From the NCBI GenBank assembly GCA_028583405.1, contig CM053249.1, positions 36,593,985 through 36,657,984 of the forward strand: a DNA stretch of 64,000 nucleotides. The letters run 5' to 3'. The DNA is from Pogonophryne albipinna. Taxonomy: Eukaryota > Chordata > Actinopteri > Perciformes > Artedidraconidae. Of this stretch, positions 12,651 through 25,745 are shown one piece after another (position 1 is the first letter of the stretch; every line of letters starts with the position of its first letter). The position numbers and the translations under genes are program-made. The notes beneath the pieces are model-generated. The model was not told where the DNA came from. It worked only from the letters and a program-made list of their open reading frames with translations, and ran no database searches.

Positions 12651-13277
12651 CGAACATCCTCAGAGATGAGGCTGCTGCTAATGGTAGCATGTTGATCCAC
12701 TTCGATGGTGCAGCTAAGTGACTTTCTCCTCGGTTTCCTCTCTCCTCTTCTCTTGTTCTTTATTTTTCTCATCTTCTCTAAAAACAGAGACCTGTTCATG
12801 TGATGTGTCATGACTGCTGAGATGTTGTTGACACTCTCTTTTGTGTTTATTATAACTTTATATAACAGGTGGGCACCCGCCTGGCTCATTCAGTTGTTTG
12901 TTTGTTTACATTTTACAGTGACGTTGAAGTCACTTCTTCTTCTTTGGCACGTTAGAGCCCACTACTATTGCAATACTGCCCCGAGTGGCTGTTATTGTTA
13001 AATAATGTTTGTGTTCGTTCGGATGAATTTCTTTGAGCTATGACCTCTTTATCCTCTTCGTAATGCAGACTGAGCTCTGTGTAATTATTTATTATGTTTA
13101 AGTTTACTCATGGTAATGCTCTGGGATTTGGTGTCCAGGGCTGCTGGGCCTTCTTAAAGGTTGTTTTGTGTTTTTCTGTATTTTTCTTTTTGTGTTTGAA
13201 TGTTTTGTATGTCTGTTTTACATTAATGGTTGAATCTAGCAATCTTTACAATCATGAATCGCATGTATGCGTAACAA

Positions 13278-16140
13278 GTGACAGGAACATTATTTGCTAT
13301 TCATTCCAGACTGGATGAATTAAAGGGTATAAAAATAATTCATTTGAATATCAGGAGCCTATTGCCCAAAATTGATTTACTTCGGATATGGGTTGTTCTA
13401 CATAAACCTAAAATCATCACACTCTCTGAAACTTGGCTTAATAGTAACATTACCGATAGTGAACTACAAATCACAAATTATTAACTTTACAGATCCGATA
13501 GATGCAGCAGGGGTGGAGGTGTGGCTATTTATGTCTCCTCTGACCTTGTGACTGAGCTAATTGCTACTTCTATAGAGCCTCTACATTTTGAATGCATTTT
13601 TCTTAAAATTATTTTTCATGAAAATAAATGCTTAACTATTGGTAGCATCTATAGGCCACCTTCTTCACCTGCAGAGTCTTTTAACCACATAATTGACACT
13701 ATCAACTCCATTTCCTGCGGAAATGAAATAATCTTGCTTGGTGATTTCAACAAAAATTGGTTGGATAAATCATCTGATAAAGAGAAAAGACTTTTCAGTA
13801 GTCTAAATGTTAAACAGCTAATTAATGAGCCAACTCGTATCACTCTTAGAACCCAATCTCTGCTTGACTGGATACTGGTGTCACATCCTGACAGAATCTT
13901 AAAAGCTGGTGTCATGTCGGATTGCTTCAGCGATCATTCAATTGTTTATTGCGTATGGAAAATCAAATTAATTAAACTACCTCCAAAACTAGTCAAAATC
14001 AGACAATATAAAAAATGGAATGTTGATTTATTTATTAATGATGTTGTTGCCCTTAATTGGGACAGATTTCAACTAATACCTTTTGTACAAGATGCTTGGG
14101 ATTTTCTGCATAAAGAGCTCACTGATGTCATGAACAAACATGCACCTGTGAGAACGATTAAGGTCAAAGGTCAACATCTCCCTTGGATCAATTCTGAACT
14201 CATCAGTCTCTTTAGGGAAAGGGATAAAGCATGTTCGATATATCGTCATTCAAGAACTATAGCCGATTGGGAAGTATACAGGCATCTCCGAAATCTGAGT
14301 AAAACCAAAACCCGAAATGCTAAATCGAACTACTATAAAGAATCTCTCACATCGGACTTTAAGAATCCCAAGCAATTTTGGACTAAAATTAAATCTATTT
14401 TAAATAAATCAGGTAAACATTCTATTAATAAAATAAGAACTGCTGATACAATAATTCATGACCCATTATCCATTGCCCAAATATTTAATCAGCATTTCGC
14501 TAATGTATGTTCCACACTACTATCTGACTCCTATTTGACGACTGGTATTTCTAATAGTAACTCATACTGCAACAGTTATTTTTCTTTTAAGAAGAGTCTA
14601 CCACACGAAGTTCATAATGCTATCACAGAATTAAAAGTGGATGGCAGTGCAGGACTCGATGGTATAGAAAACAGGTTCTTAAAATTAACGTCCCATATTC
14701 TCATGTACCCACTTGCTGATTTGTTCAACCTTTCTGTGTCCTCCTGTGAGTTGCCGACTATTTGGAAATGTGCACGCATCATTCCACTGCATAAAGGTGG
14801 TGATTTACTTGATACAAATAATTATAGACCAATCTCTATAATCTGCTCTATTTCCAAAGTTTTGGAGAAAATAATTTATAATCAACTGTCACATTATCTC
14901 AATACTTATAATATTTTATCTCCGGTTCAATCTGGCTTCAGGCCTAATCACTCCACAACAACTGCCCTACTTAAATTTACAAATGACTTGTACTCTGCTG
15001 CAGATGATGGTGAACTCACAGGTGCCATTTTTATTGACTTGACAAATAGCCTTTGATTTCGTTGATCGATATCTGCTCTTGGATAAACTTCACGGCATTG
15101 GCCTTTCTAATAATACAGTGTTATGGTTTAACTCGTACCTTCACAGTAGAAAGCAATGTGTGGTTGTTAATGGAAAACAGTCTGACCTGTTGATCCAACA
15201 AAAGGGTGTACCCCAAGGATCAACTCTGGGCCCACTTCTGTTCTCTATTTACATAAATGATTTATCTTCTTGTCTCATTAATTGTTGTACTCACCTTTAT
15301 GCTGATGACACTGTTATATATACATCCAAATCAGATTTTTCACAAATTCAGATCTCTCTTCAATCGGATTTTAATATCTTACAGGACTGACTATCAAACA
15401 ATAAACTACTGCTTAACAAAACAAAATCTTATACCATGGTCTTTGGTACCAGGCAGAAGCTCAAATCCAAACCTAATGTAGTAATAACATGTAAGGATGG
15501 CACTTCTCTGCATAAAGTTGATAGCTTTAAATATCTTGGTGTATGGCTAGACTCTGAACTTTCATTTAAACTACATATAAAGCATGTAATACAAAAAGTC
15601 AATTACGGAATCGGTGTTTTACACCGCTCTCGCAATTGTTTTACGCTCAGTGTCCGAAAGAGAATTGCTTCTCAACTTATTCTTCCGATTATGGACTATT
15701 GTGATGTTGTCTACCAAAATGCACATAAATCAGATCTTGCTCCACTCAACATAGCCTACACCAGACTATGCAGATTTGTTCTTGGTTGTCCTTTTCGTAC
15801 ACATCACTGCACAATGTACAACCAACTTAAATGGCCTTCTTTAAATGTAAGAAGACACACGCATTGGCTTCAGCTCATATTTAAATGCATTTATCTTAAC
15901 TATCCCCCTTATTTAAAGCAGTATTTTGTACCTTACTCACCAAATCATCAAGTTAGACATTCTGTTCAGATTTATTTCTCTGTCCCCTCTGCAAAAAAAT
16001 GTATTGGCAGAAGAGCGTTCATTTTCAAAGCCCCAACTGACTGGAATACTTTACCTGCTGCCATTAGATCTTTTGCATCATTGGGTATGTTTAAACATGC
16101 ATTATCATCTCACTTTCAACTGGTCTGTACTTGTTATTAA
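13278..16140 (+). pseudogene. LINE ORF2 (endonuclease-reverse transcriptase), Jockey/L2-like, lightly damaged
   Basis: The endonuclease is at ~13325-13960 (KIIHLNIRSLLPKID, ITLSETWL, LLGDFNKNW, SDHSIVYCVW). The reverse transcriptase is at ~14600-15600 (NYRPISIICSISKVLEK, GFRPNHST, GVPQGSTLGPLLFSIYIND, YADDTVIY), followed by the C-terminal region (LPIMDYCDVVY). The EN and RT motifs are of the Jockey/CR1/L2 group, not L1. Damage is light: an in-frame stop near 13484, a one-base insertion near 15045 just before the catalytic AFD motif, and a stop near 15390. Otherwise the reading continues for ~950 codons, so this is a fairly young dead copy. Confidence 0.88.
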
Positions 16141-16610
16141 TGAAACTGATATTGATGAAACTGATTTAATCGACTGTCTCTCAAATTGTAATGATTGTAT
16201 GCATTGCTTGAATTTTACTTAACAGACTGTATGTGGTTTGTCTTGTGTGTCATGTTTTGCATTTTGTCTTTTTGTTTATGTATGTCTGTAAGTTGTTGCT
16301 ATTGTCGGGACCCCCTTGAAAACGAGATGGTGCATCTCAAGGGGTTTATCCCAATCAATAAAAATGTCTATATATATGCTAACGTCGCTAGTGACGACGT
16401 TCTCCGTAGGCATAGAGTCTTTCTTGACTTGTTTTGCGGGCTTTGGTGGCATGTCTCCTTAAGGTATAAAGTTGCTCAGTTGTTATGTATCGACTAGTGT
16501 AAGTATGAAGTGAGTAACGTGGTTTCTACATAATAAAAAAGTTGGAAGCGAGGGAGCGGAGGAAAACACGTCTACTCCTCACTCTTCATTCCGGAAGTCC
16601 TGTGTCATAC

Positions 16611-16680
16611 CAATTTAACGGGAAGAAACTCAGCTATCAGACAATATTAACAATTTTTAGCTAAACAAAACACAAGGGTA
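16611..16680 (-). repeat. Inverted copy of the 2115-2180 repeat
   Basis: It reads, inverted, as the same ~65-bp block as 2115-2180, including 'ttaacgggaagaaactcagc'. The two copies face each other across the LINE pair. Confidence 0.65.
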
Positions 16681-16689
16681 ACACCAAGC

Positions 16690-18250
16690 ATCTAAATTAA
16701 CACTAAGCGAAACATTTGAGTCTCAAGAGAACCTACCAATAAACAATTCCCCATAACCATATACAGTGTATATTACATGATTTATTTTAATCTAATATAA
16801 TCTCTTTTGCAAAAGTTAGGTTGGTTACAAATAGAACCTCTCGGACAATTGAAATGCGATGACAATCTGCTGCTGGGAAGTACACTGTATTAGTGTCTCT
16901 GTTCCTTTTGTGTTTGTGTATATGTGGGTGTATGTCTATGTTTGTGTTTGTGTGAGTGGAGTGGATTCTGAACAGTTTGTGTAATCCACAGGTTTACTTA
17001 TCTGTTCAGGGGAATAACCATCACTCTATGTTTTGTAGGTCAACACACCACTGTGTTCCATTAGTGCCGCAGAGTTTGGGTGATTTTTACTCAACGACAA
17101 GGTCAAATACAGAATTTTTGCATCAGTCTGAAATTAAAGTAAATATAAACCTGCCTCAACAATGTTGAATTATTATTATAATTTGTATTAAAAATAGTAA
17201 AAGCTACTTTGGAAGCCACCATTATATTATGTGTGCAGTTTAAAGACCCTCTCTCTCCCAGATGATAAAAGGCACCTACTTGGCAAATCAAGATGCCTCA
17301 TTGTTTAAGTTTCTTCATATCGGACCAGTGGCCTAGCATTTATTGCCTTTGAGAGTTTTAGATTTTGACCTTTCATTAAGGCACCCCCTGCCAGGCCAAT
17401 CAGTGGATTGTCTGAATCGTCAGAGCTATGCGCCAAAATATATAATTATTCTTGGTCCTAAACTTAGCAGCAGCCTGAGATCACATTGCGTGGAAAACTG
17501 TGACATTTAATCAGAGCGCCATCATTAGGTCAATCAGTGCAGTTCATCTGATCAGTGAGTGTTTTATTATTTATTTTGTTATGTCTGAAAAGACAAACTT
17601 ACATTTTCCAAAATGTCTGAAGCCCGAGGGAGAGGAATGCATATGATTTTACCGATACCAGGGCCATTATCAAATATTTCCTATCGGTCTGATTCTTTAA
17701 CGACTCCCTTACTGGATTCTTGATACATTTTCTGTATAGCAAAAAAGAAAAAAGGGATTAGAAGACAAGAAGCGATAAGTGGAAGGAAAAGAATAGAAGG
17801 AGGGAGGACAAACAAAGGGCTAACAGAAGAAGTCAACCACATAAGTGAAAGACAACCCTGTTCCCCCCCTAATCTTCCCCTCCCCCCTCCTCTCTCTCTC
17901 ACTGTTATCTGATGAGCCTCGCTCGGCCCGTCATGGATTGACTGATTGAGCTGGGCCAATCGCCGTTGCCCCCCCCCGCCCGCCTGCCCCGCCCATGGCC
18001 CCCACCCCCTCCTGGTTCAAGGTGGGACGTCACTCCAACTCTATTAGTTTATTTTATTACCTCAGGAAGACTGGTGTGGGGCTGGGGAGGGACATAGAGG
18101 GACTAGATTTCCCCTACAGTTAGACTGAGGCAGGGGGGGGGGGAATAGAGATGGGCGAGAAGATTAGCAGAGGAAGAGCGATATAGAATAATGCAGGATG
18201 ATAGAAAGAAGCAATCTAAGAGACGGACGGGTCTGCTTTGTTGACATGAG
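16690..18250. other. No gene recognised
   Basis: Ordinary AT-rich sequence with a T/G-rich tract (16905-16965) and a C/T-rich tract (17850-17910). I see no coding frame, RNA gene or repeat boundary. Confidence 0.5.
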
Positions 18251-18251
18251 C

Positions 18252-18253
<2 letters not shown>

Positions 18254-18335
<82 letters not shown>
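18254..18335. repeat. (GT)n microsatellite
   Basis: An uninterrupted GT array of about 82 bp. Confidence 0.98.
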
Positions 18336-18339
<4 letters not shown>

Positions 18340-18730
18340 GTCCTTTCTCCATCAGCATAACAATTGATCAAATTTTTAAACATGCATATGACCTTTATAG
18401 TAAAAAGCCACAGTTTTCAAACCCTTTGACCATATCCTGTGAACAATCTTCATCACATGACCTGATGAAGTCAAATCCTTTACACAGCTGCTGTGATGTG
18501 ATGTCATGTTCCTCTCTCTAGGCACAGGGAAATCAGAATCATTGCTTAATGAAGTTAGAGCAATTGACAGTTGTTAAGACTACTTTTACTGCTAAACACT
18601 AGAATATGTATCTGAAAACCTCTGAGGAAAGAAAAAGGCAATGCAATAACAAGTATTGATTCAGAATTGATCAGAACTTTGTAGTTCATCTGCCATGGCC
18701 TGATCCATGAATGTGGCTCTGCTAAGCCAT

Positions 18731-19019
<289 letters not shown>

Positions 19020-19977
19020 TTCCTGTGGCTTGAAGTTGCATCATCACTCAAAGTTCATCAAAGTGGATTTCAATATGATGTAAATGTAACCAGAAGCAAA
19101 TGTTTTCATCTGCCCCATGATACATCCATATGTTGACTGTATGTTGACTACAACCTTATGGTTGGAAGTCGGCCACACTCCCTTGAAGCCACAGTTGCCC
19201 TATGCTTACAAAAAATTGAAGAAAACAGACGGTCAATATTCTCCAATGGTCCCTTTGTATATTTTTTGTGTGTAAAATTCCTCTATACTTACATTGTGCA
19301 TTAACACTAGAACCGCCAGAGGTTTTTGTATACCTAAAACCGCCACCGGGTCAAATTGACACGCATTGATTTTGCATTGATTTTCAAGGTAAAATGTTAT
19401 TTTATTGAACAGTGAGTTTTGATCGCACAGGGATGAAACGTATACCAATAGAATCTGTGGACTCTCAGCTTTTCATAATATACAGGGCTCGACATTATAA
19501 ATGGCCCGCTGGCCCGGAAGCACTATTTAGACATCCCGGCCAGCATAACGTAGGCTACTTTGAACTTGACCGCTCGAGCCACTAAAAATATTGCTTTAAA
19601 AAAAAAATTGTCCTGTGGTATTGGTTGGGTGAAAAGCAAACAGCTGTTTGCTGCGGAGCGCAGCACGAGCAGTCTCCCGTGAGCGGGAGCGCGCTCCTTC
19701 ACTACAGACTGTCGCACCACCTAACCATTCGCCAAAATGTTTTTAAAACCACCGGTAACTGACCAAGCGCCGGGCAAAAAACTATCTTCAAATAAAAGAA
19801 AGTCACCGGAGGAGTTAAAGGAGAGTGACAGGGAGTATGAGAAGAAGAGGGAGAGAAAGTTTCTCTCTCTCAATCTCTCTCAATCTATAAGGAACCGCAG
19901 TAGACAAAAGGCTTATGTTTACGCGCGAAATCAATAGCGCGAAAAGGGGTGGGGTCAATATGACCCGCTGGCGGAAA

Positions 19978-22900
19978 TAATAATAAATTTTATTTCTATA
20001 GTGCTTTTCTTGAACCCAAAGACGCTTTACATTTGGGAGGGATGGTAGACAAACAAAACAAAAACAAAGCCAAAAAGAAACAAAACAAAACAGAAAAGCA
20101 GTCAGGAGGAAGTTGGTTGAGAGGGGGTGGGGCTTATGGATACAGAGTTGAAGAGGTGGGTTTTGAGGCGGGACTGGAACAGGGTGAGGGACTCAGACTT
20201 ACGGAGGTATTGGGGGAGGGAGTTCCAGAGCTTCGGGGCTGCCACAGAGAAGGCTCTATCCCCGAAGCTCCGGAGTTTGGCCTTGGGGATGGAAAGCAAA
20301 CCAGCTGAGGTGGATCTGAGGGACCTGGGTGGTTGGTAGAGGATGAGGAGGTCAGTGAGGTAGGGGGGGGGGGCAGATGGTGGAGGGCTTTGAAAGTGAG
20401 GACCAGGAGTTTGTAGTGGATGCAGTGTGAAACGGGGAGCCAGTGGAGTTCTTTGAGGACCGGGGTGATGTGATGCCATGATTTGGTGTGGGTGAGGAGT
20501 CTGGCGGCTGCGTTCTGGACACGCTGGAGGCTATTGAGGGATGTAGTGCTGATGCCGTAGAGGAGTGAGTTGCAATAGTCAAGGCGGGAGGAGATGAAGG
20601 CGTGAATGAGTCGCTCAGCTGAAGGGCGGGTGAGAGAGGGACAGAGTTTGGCAATACTGCGGAGGTGGAAAAATGAGGTTTTTACAAACTTGACGGATGT
20701 GGGGCTCGAGGGAGCTGGTGGGGTCAAATATAACGCCAAGGTTGCGTGCCTGGGTGGAGGGGGAGCCATCAATAGTGTCTGTCAGGTTGGGGGTTTTGCT
20801 GAGGGTGGATTTGGAGCCGATGAGGAGGAGTTCAGTTTTATTGCTGTTGAGTTTGAGGAAGTTGTGTTGCATCCAGGATTTTATTGCAGTCACACAGGAT
20901 TCAATGTGGGTGAGGGGAGGGTTGTGGGGGGATTTGGTGCCGAGGTAAATCTGTGTGTCATCAGCGTAACAGTGAAAGTCCAGGTTGTATTGGCGGAGAA
21001 TCTGACCAAGGGGGAGGATGTAGATGATGAAGAGGAGGGGGCAGAGTACTGAACCTTGGGGAACACCTTGGGTGACTGAAGCTGTGGCAGAGGAGTGGTT
21101 GTTGAGGGAGATGAAGTGGGATCTGTCGGAGAGGTAGGACTGGAGCCACCTGAGTGCAGTACCTTCGATACCGATGTCCTGGAGTCGGGTAAGCAGGATG
21201 GTGTGGCTCACGGTATCGAAGGCTGCACTCAGGTTGAGGAGGATGAGGATGTTGAGGGAACCGGTGTCAGCAGAGGTGAGGAGGTCATTGAGGACTTTGA
21301 TGAGGGCCGTTTCTGTGCTGTGGTGGGGACGAAAACCAGAGTGAAGGGGTTCAAAAAGCTGGTTGGTTTGGAGATGGCGGTGGAGTTGTTTGGAGATAAT
21401 GCGTTATATTGTTTTTGAGAGAAAGGGGAGGTTGGAGATGGTACGGTAATTACTGAGGGAGGAGGGATCCAGACCGGGTTGCTTGAGGATGGGAGTGACA
21501 GCAGCAGTTTTGAAGGCAGAGGGAACGGTTCCTTGGGACAGGGAGGAGTTGAAAAGGTTGACAAGGTAGGGGCAGAGGACGGGGAGACAGGACTTCAGTA
21601 GAGGGGTGGGTAGAGGGTCAAGGGAGCAGGTTGTGGGTTTGGAGGAGCTGATCAGTTTGAGTATTTCAGGGGGGGTAACCAGAGTGAACTGGGAGAGGCG
21701 GCCGTGGGGAGGAGGGCTCGGGAGGTCCAGGGAGATGGGGGGAGAAATCGTGGCGGTGGATGTTGGGGGAGATGTATGTGTGTCAGATGCAGCGGATAGG
21801 GAAAGATTAATGGCAGTGATTTTGTCAGAGAAAAACTGGAGGAATGAACTGCATGAAGTGGAGGAAGGGAGGGTGTCAGCACGGGGTTTGAGGAGCTTGT
21901 TGACGGTGGAGAAGAGGGTCCTAGGGTTATGGGAGGGGTCGGTAAAGATGATGGAGAGGTAAGCAGTTTTTGCGGCAGTGAGGGAGTCTCTGTAGGTAGT
22001 GAGATGGAGTTTGTAGGATTCATGGTGAACTGTGAGGGATGATTTCTTGTTTAGGCGTTCAAGCTGGCGGCCGGTTTGCTTCAGCTTACGGGGTGCAGGG
22101 GTGAACCAGGGTGAGGAGGTTTTAAAAGTGACATTTTTCCTTTTGAGGGGGGCCAGGCTGTTGAGGGAGGCGAGTAGGGTGTAATTAAGGTGGTTGAGTT
22201 GTTCATCGGGTGAGCTGAGGTTCGAGTCCAGGGGGAGAGTAGAGGACAGCAGGTCGGAGAGGTGCTGGGGATCAACAGAGCATAAATTACGGAAGGTGAT
22301 GTTCCTGGATGGGGGGGGCGGGTGGCGGACGGGGGAGACGATGGTGAACTGTATGAGTTTGTGGTCAGAGAGGAGAAAGGGGCAGGGGTGGAGGTCGAGT
22401 ACTGGGAGGTTGGTGGAGCAGACAAGGTCAAGGATGTGTCCTTTATCATGGGTGGGGAAGATGACATATAGGGTAATTGAGAAATTGTCCAGAAGGGAGG
22501 AGAATTCAGAAGCGAGTTTGCAGGTGGGGGAGTCCATGTGGATGTTGAGGTCGCCGAGGAGTAACAGACGTGGGGAGAGGGATGAAGCAATGGTGAGGAG
22601 TTCAGTGAGATCAGAGAGGAAAGAGGGGTGTGGGGGGGATGTTTGGTGGAGGGAGAAGAAGTCATTGGGTTGTTGCCAGGTTTCAGTGAGCAGAAAGAAG
22701 TCGATGGATTTGTCCAGAATTATTTCGTGGAGGATGTGGGCTTTATTGTTAAGTGACCGGATATTGAGGAGGGCAAAATTGGTCAAGTGGGGGGTTGGAG
22801 GGGTGGTGGCAGGCTGGAGAGGTTTGAGGTTGACCAGGTTAGCAGCGCGGGGGTGGCCACGAGAGGGGGGGCAGTGGAACAGAGGAGGGGGGCTTGATGG

Positions 22901-23655
22901 TGGGGAGAAATGGCTTGTTATATGTGTTGGGAGGCGGAGGGGAGTGGGATCTGCTCCAGGTATTTCATGCAGCTGGGAGTGTAGGTGAGCGGGGGAGAGA
23001 GAAGCAGTAGGAGTTGCGTTCTGATGGCGCGTCAGGTGTGCGACAGTGCGTTGGGTAGAGCAGATGGATGCTATGGATTGTCCGTGCTGAAAGTAAACAA
23101 AACTGGCGGGTGCTTCGGTGAATGTAGCGGGGTCGACGAAGGAGTCCAAGATGTCTGATGACTGAGATGGAAGACGGGGTGGAGGAGTCGGTGAATGACA
23201 GAAGCTGTGAGATGGAGTATTTCAGCATGATGACAGGCGGGAATGCTGGGAGCAGTGTGATAGCGGCTTGCGGGCTAGGTGCACAGAGGTGGAGGATTGT
23301 TGTGAAGACGAGGAAGATCCACGACATGGCAGGAGGATGTGAACAGCGGGACGGGACAGATGTACCCCAGAGATGAAGGCAGGAGGCAGAGAGAGTCCAC
23401 AGTTGTTGCGTGGGACGGAGACAGACAAGTAGGCGATGTAGCAGATAGCAATAGCCACCCGGCACTTTGATGGCTGAGTGAGGGCAGCCGGCTACGGCAG
23501 CCAGCAACGGAGGCAGAAGTCTAAAATAAGTTAAAATTAAAAACAATGTGCAGTGCAGTAAAGATGTGCAATGCAGGGCAGTAGTCCAATTCGAAAGTTT
23601 TGCAAGAACGAATGTTAGCTGAGGGTGATAGAGGGTAACAGAGCGAACAGTCAAC
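19978..23655 (-). mobile_element. Rex1-like LINE, minus strand
   Basis: The 3' end is an (aat)n tail (19978-19990) next to an 'aagcgtctttgggttcaag'-type LINE terminus in element sense. A 7-bp candidate TSD gcggaaa occurs at 19971-19977 and 23656-23662. ORF2 remnants fill the body and a ~500-bp 5' region lies at 23150-23655. It is inserted in the piggyBac-like element. Confidence 0.8.
20134..23149 (-). pseudogene. Rex1-like ORF2 (endonuclease-reverse transcriptase), broken
   Basis: Endonuclease traces lie at ~22420-22760 (FALLNIRSLNNKAHI, FFLLTETW, LLLLGDLNIHMDSP), with a deletion removing the middle of the domain. The linker and start of the reverse transcriptase follow to 21404 (SNYRTISNLPFLSK). 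After frame changes the core continues at 20615-21211 (GVPQGSVLCPLLFIIYILPLG, YADDTQIYLG) and the C-terminal part at 20134-20690 (ISSRLDYCNSLLYGI, LKELHWLPV). The motif set is that of the Rex1/CR1 group common in fish. Low-complexity Pro/Ser-rich translation reflects C-rich coding sequence. At least three frame breaks mean no intact protein is made. Confidence 0.85.
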
Positions 23656-24201
23656 GCGGAAAAATGAGTTGATGAGGAAATAGGTATAAATGGAAATGTT
23701 TTGGCGATTTCTTCAATCTGACTTCATATTGACCATTTTTAACAACAGAGGGTGCTACATAACACACTTTCAGGAAAAGTCACGGACTGGGTGACTTTAA
23801 TATTTTATTGAAAAAAAGTTACATACAATAAAAAAACAGCTGCGGGTCAAATTGACCGATGGCGGTTCTAGTGAATGGCTTTATTGGAATGTTTGGATGT
23901 ATGAATAGTTAATCTGTCCAATACTTTACTGAGAAACATGTGAGTAATTTCATTCTTTTTAAAGGTCACCTATGTATTTTATACATAAATATGTGTCCCC
24001 GGTGTGTAAGGAGACTCACAAAGTGTCAGAAAATAAAACCCTCTTTCTTTTCCTCCTTACCCACATCTCTAAAAACGGGGGTATAACGGAGCTGATTCAG
24101 ATTTGCTGCGGTCATGGCGACATTACTAAAATGTGGGCTGGCTTTACGTTGAACTCCTGGCAAAGTCCCACCCACGTCCCAACCTTATCGTCCCCTATCA
24201 G

Positions 24202-25745
24202 TAGGACTGGGTACCGAGAACCGGTTTCGATGCCTGAGGAAATGTTTCTCGCCGCTCTCCGTAGCCTACTGTATGACTGCGGCGGGGCGGGAAATGTAGC
24301 GTTGTACCTACACTTCCTACAGCGTAACCTGGGACCAGGGCCGGCCCGTCGCACTGGCGTTATAGATGTTCGCCCAGGGCGCCAGATCTGTGGAGGCGCT
24401 GCGCTGACAGCTCTGGGAGGGAAAAATAATTTTTTTGGCCTTGATGTCACTGTTTAAGGACAGAGGGTGTCGTTTTTCTCATACTGATATTCTGAACAAT
24501 CTGTGCTGTTGTATTTGCTGTAAAGTGTCTCTACTGTAGGCTAATTTTATTATATATACAGCACTTTGGCTCGACCAAAAATCGTTTAGAAATGTGCTAT
24601 ATAAATAAAACTTGATTTGATTTGATGTAACAACATTCATAATTAAGTAAATGTAACACCCTTTTCATCCCGGTTACACTTTTCATTTGCCCTGTACGAT
24701 GGGCGCTGTCAGTGATGAAAATGGGGATGTTGGCTTATCTGGCAACCGCAGCTCACAGCCAAAGTGCGAGTGAGCGTGGGAGCGAGCGAGGGAGAAAGGG
24801 AGGGTGCACCGGTACCAGCGCTGTTGTTATTAGCATCTGGTGCGAGCTGCTCTAACGGATATTAGAAGAAGATGTTTCTACAATAATGTGGAGGGAGAGT
24901 CCTCTCCAGTCAGACTGAGAGGCTGATAACTACAGCTCAGTGAGGTAAAGGACTCTGAGTGTTTAGATAGTTCACTTTAGTCTAAGTTATCTCAGTGGGT
25001 CTCAAACGTTTTGATCACAATTTATGTAAACACATATTTCCAAGGCACTCCTTTATAATTATTGGGATAAAACAGGTTTGAAATCATTCCAATGTATACT
25101 ATAGGACAGTAAACCAGACATATCGTTTTAAACTGGAGAGATCAAAAAATATGCATAAATAAAATAGTAAAATAAGATATGAATGAACAACAAAAATAAA
25201 ATACGTTACATGTATTTGTAATTGGCTATGGTAGGTTATTGGTTATGTTCACATACTTATTTAATTATTAAAATGGAAACCGATCTTTTTCATATGGGTG
25301 TTTAAAGTTGTACCCCCTAGATCTAGTCTCTAGTAATTCTGCTTAAAGTGCACCAGATTGAAGCATTTTACTTTAAAATGTTCAAACATTTCTTCCCGGT
25401 ATGCCTGAGAAGGCAGATATGCTTGTTTTTCTCAACAAGAACTTTTTTTAAATGGGGGGGGGGGGTTTCCTTTAAAAGTTGGACTGTTGCACCGTTGTAG
25501 CTTCAGTGGTTCTCAGGTTACAGTTACATAGTAGTGAATATAAACAGACTGATTAATGTGAATATTACTGTAAACTAACCTAAAGTTTCTCGATTAAATG
25601 TAATTTTTTTGGTGGAAGAAGCATGTATCATTTTTTTACCCTGCTCCTCAAAGAATCGGAATTGAGAATCGTTAAGAACCGGAATCGAAAAGTAGAATCG
25701 GAATCGGAATCAGAATCGTGGAAATTCAAACGATACCCAACCCTA
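24202..25745. mobile_element. hAT non-autonomous element
   Basis: It starts taggactgggta and ends tacccaaccctA, a 12-bp terminal inverted repeat with two mismatches. It is flanked by a perfect 8-bp TSD, cctatcag (24194-24201 and 25746-25753). Near both ends there are tracts of 'gaatcg' type repeats. No transposase is present. A LINE or SINE 3' tail is nested at ~24340-24625. Confidence 0.88.
24340..24625 (+). repeat. LINE/SINE-like 3' end with (atttg)n tail
   Basis: The segment ends in 'agaaatgtgctatataaata' followed by repeated 'tttga', the usual terminus of RTE/L2-tailed short elements in fish. The beginning near 'agggccggcccg' is uncertain. Confidence 0.45.

Larger units (their letters stand above)
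11713..16370 (+). mobile_element. LINE, plus strand: ORF1 plus Jockey/L2-type ORF2
   Basis: Two ORFs on the same strand are separated by a ~630-bp T-rich spacer (12651-13277). A 3' UTR ends near 16370 with a short hairpin-like motif (gagatggtgcatctc) and 'caataaaaatg'. The 5' limit is taken as the base after the neighbouring L1 TSD and is not certain. It lies head to head with the 2211-11703 L1, with only ~140 bp between the two ORF1 starts. Confidence 0.7.
19305..23873. mobile_element. piggyBac-like non-autonomous element split by a LINE
   Basis: The left end follows a TTAA (19301-19304) and starts cactagaaccgcca. The right end is the inverse, tggcggttctagtg (23860-23873). Both arms continue with a 'gtcaaattga' block in inverted sense. 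TTAA plus these ends fits piggyBac; the TTAA expected at the right is not preserved (aatg). A 66-codon Lys-rich frame (19737-19937) lies inside but shows no transposase motifs. A Rex1-like LINE occupies 19978-23655. Confidence 0.7.

Noticed and set aside
19737..19937. 66-codon Lys-rich frame in the piggyBac-like element as a gene
   Set aside because: It has no transposase motif and is short; it may be a remnant of the element's original gene but that is unsupported.
23972..24457. 161-codon plus frame as a gene
   Set aside because: It spans the border between the fish repeat and the hAT element, so it is a chance frame.
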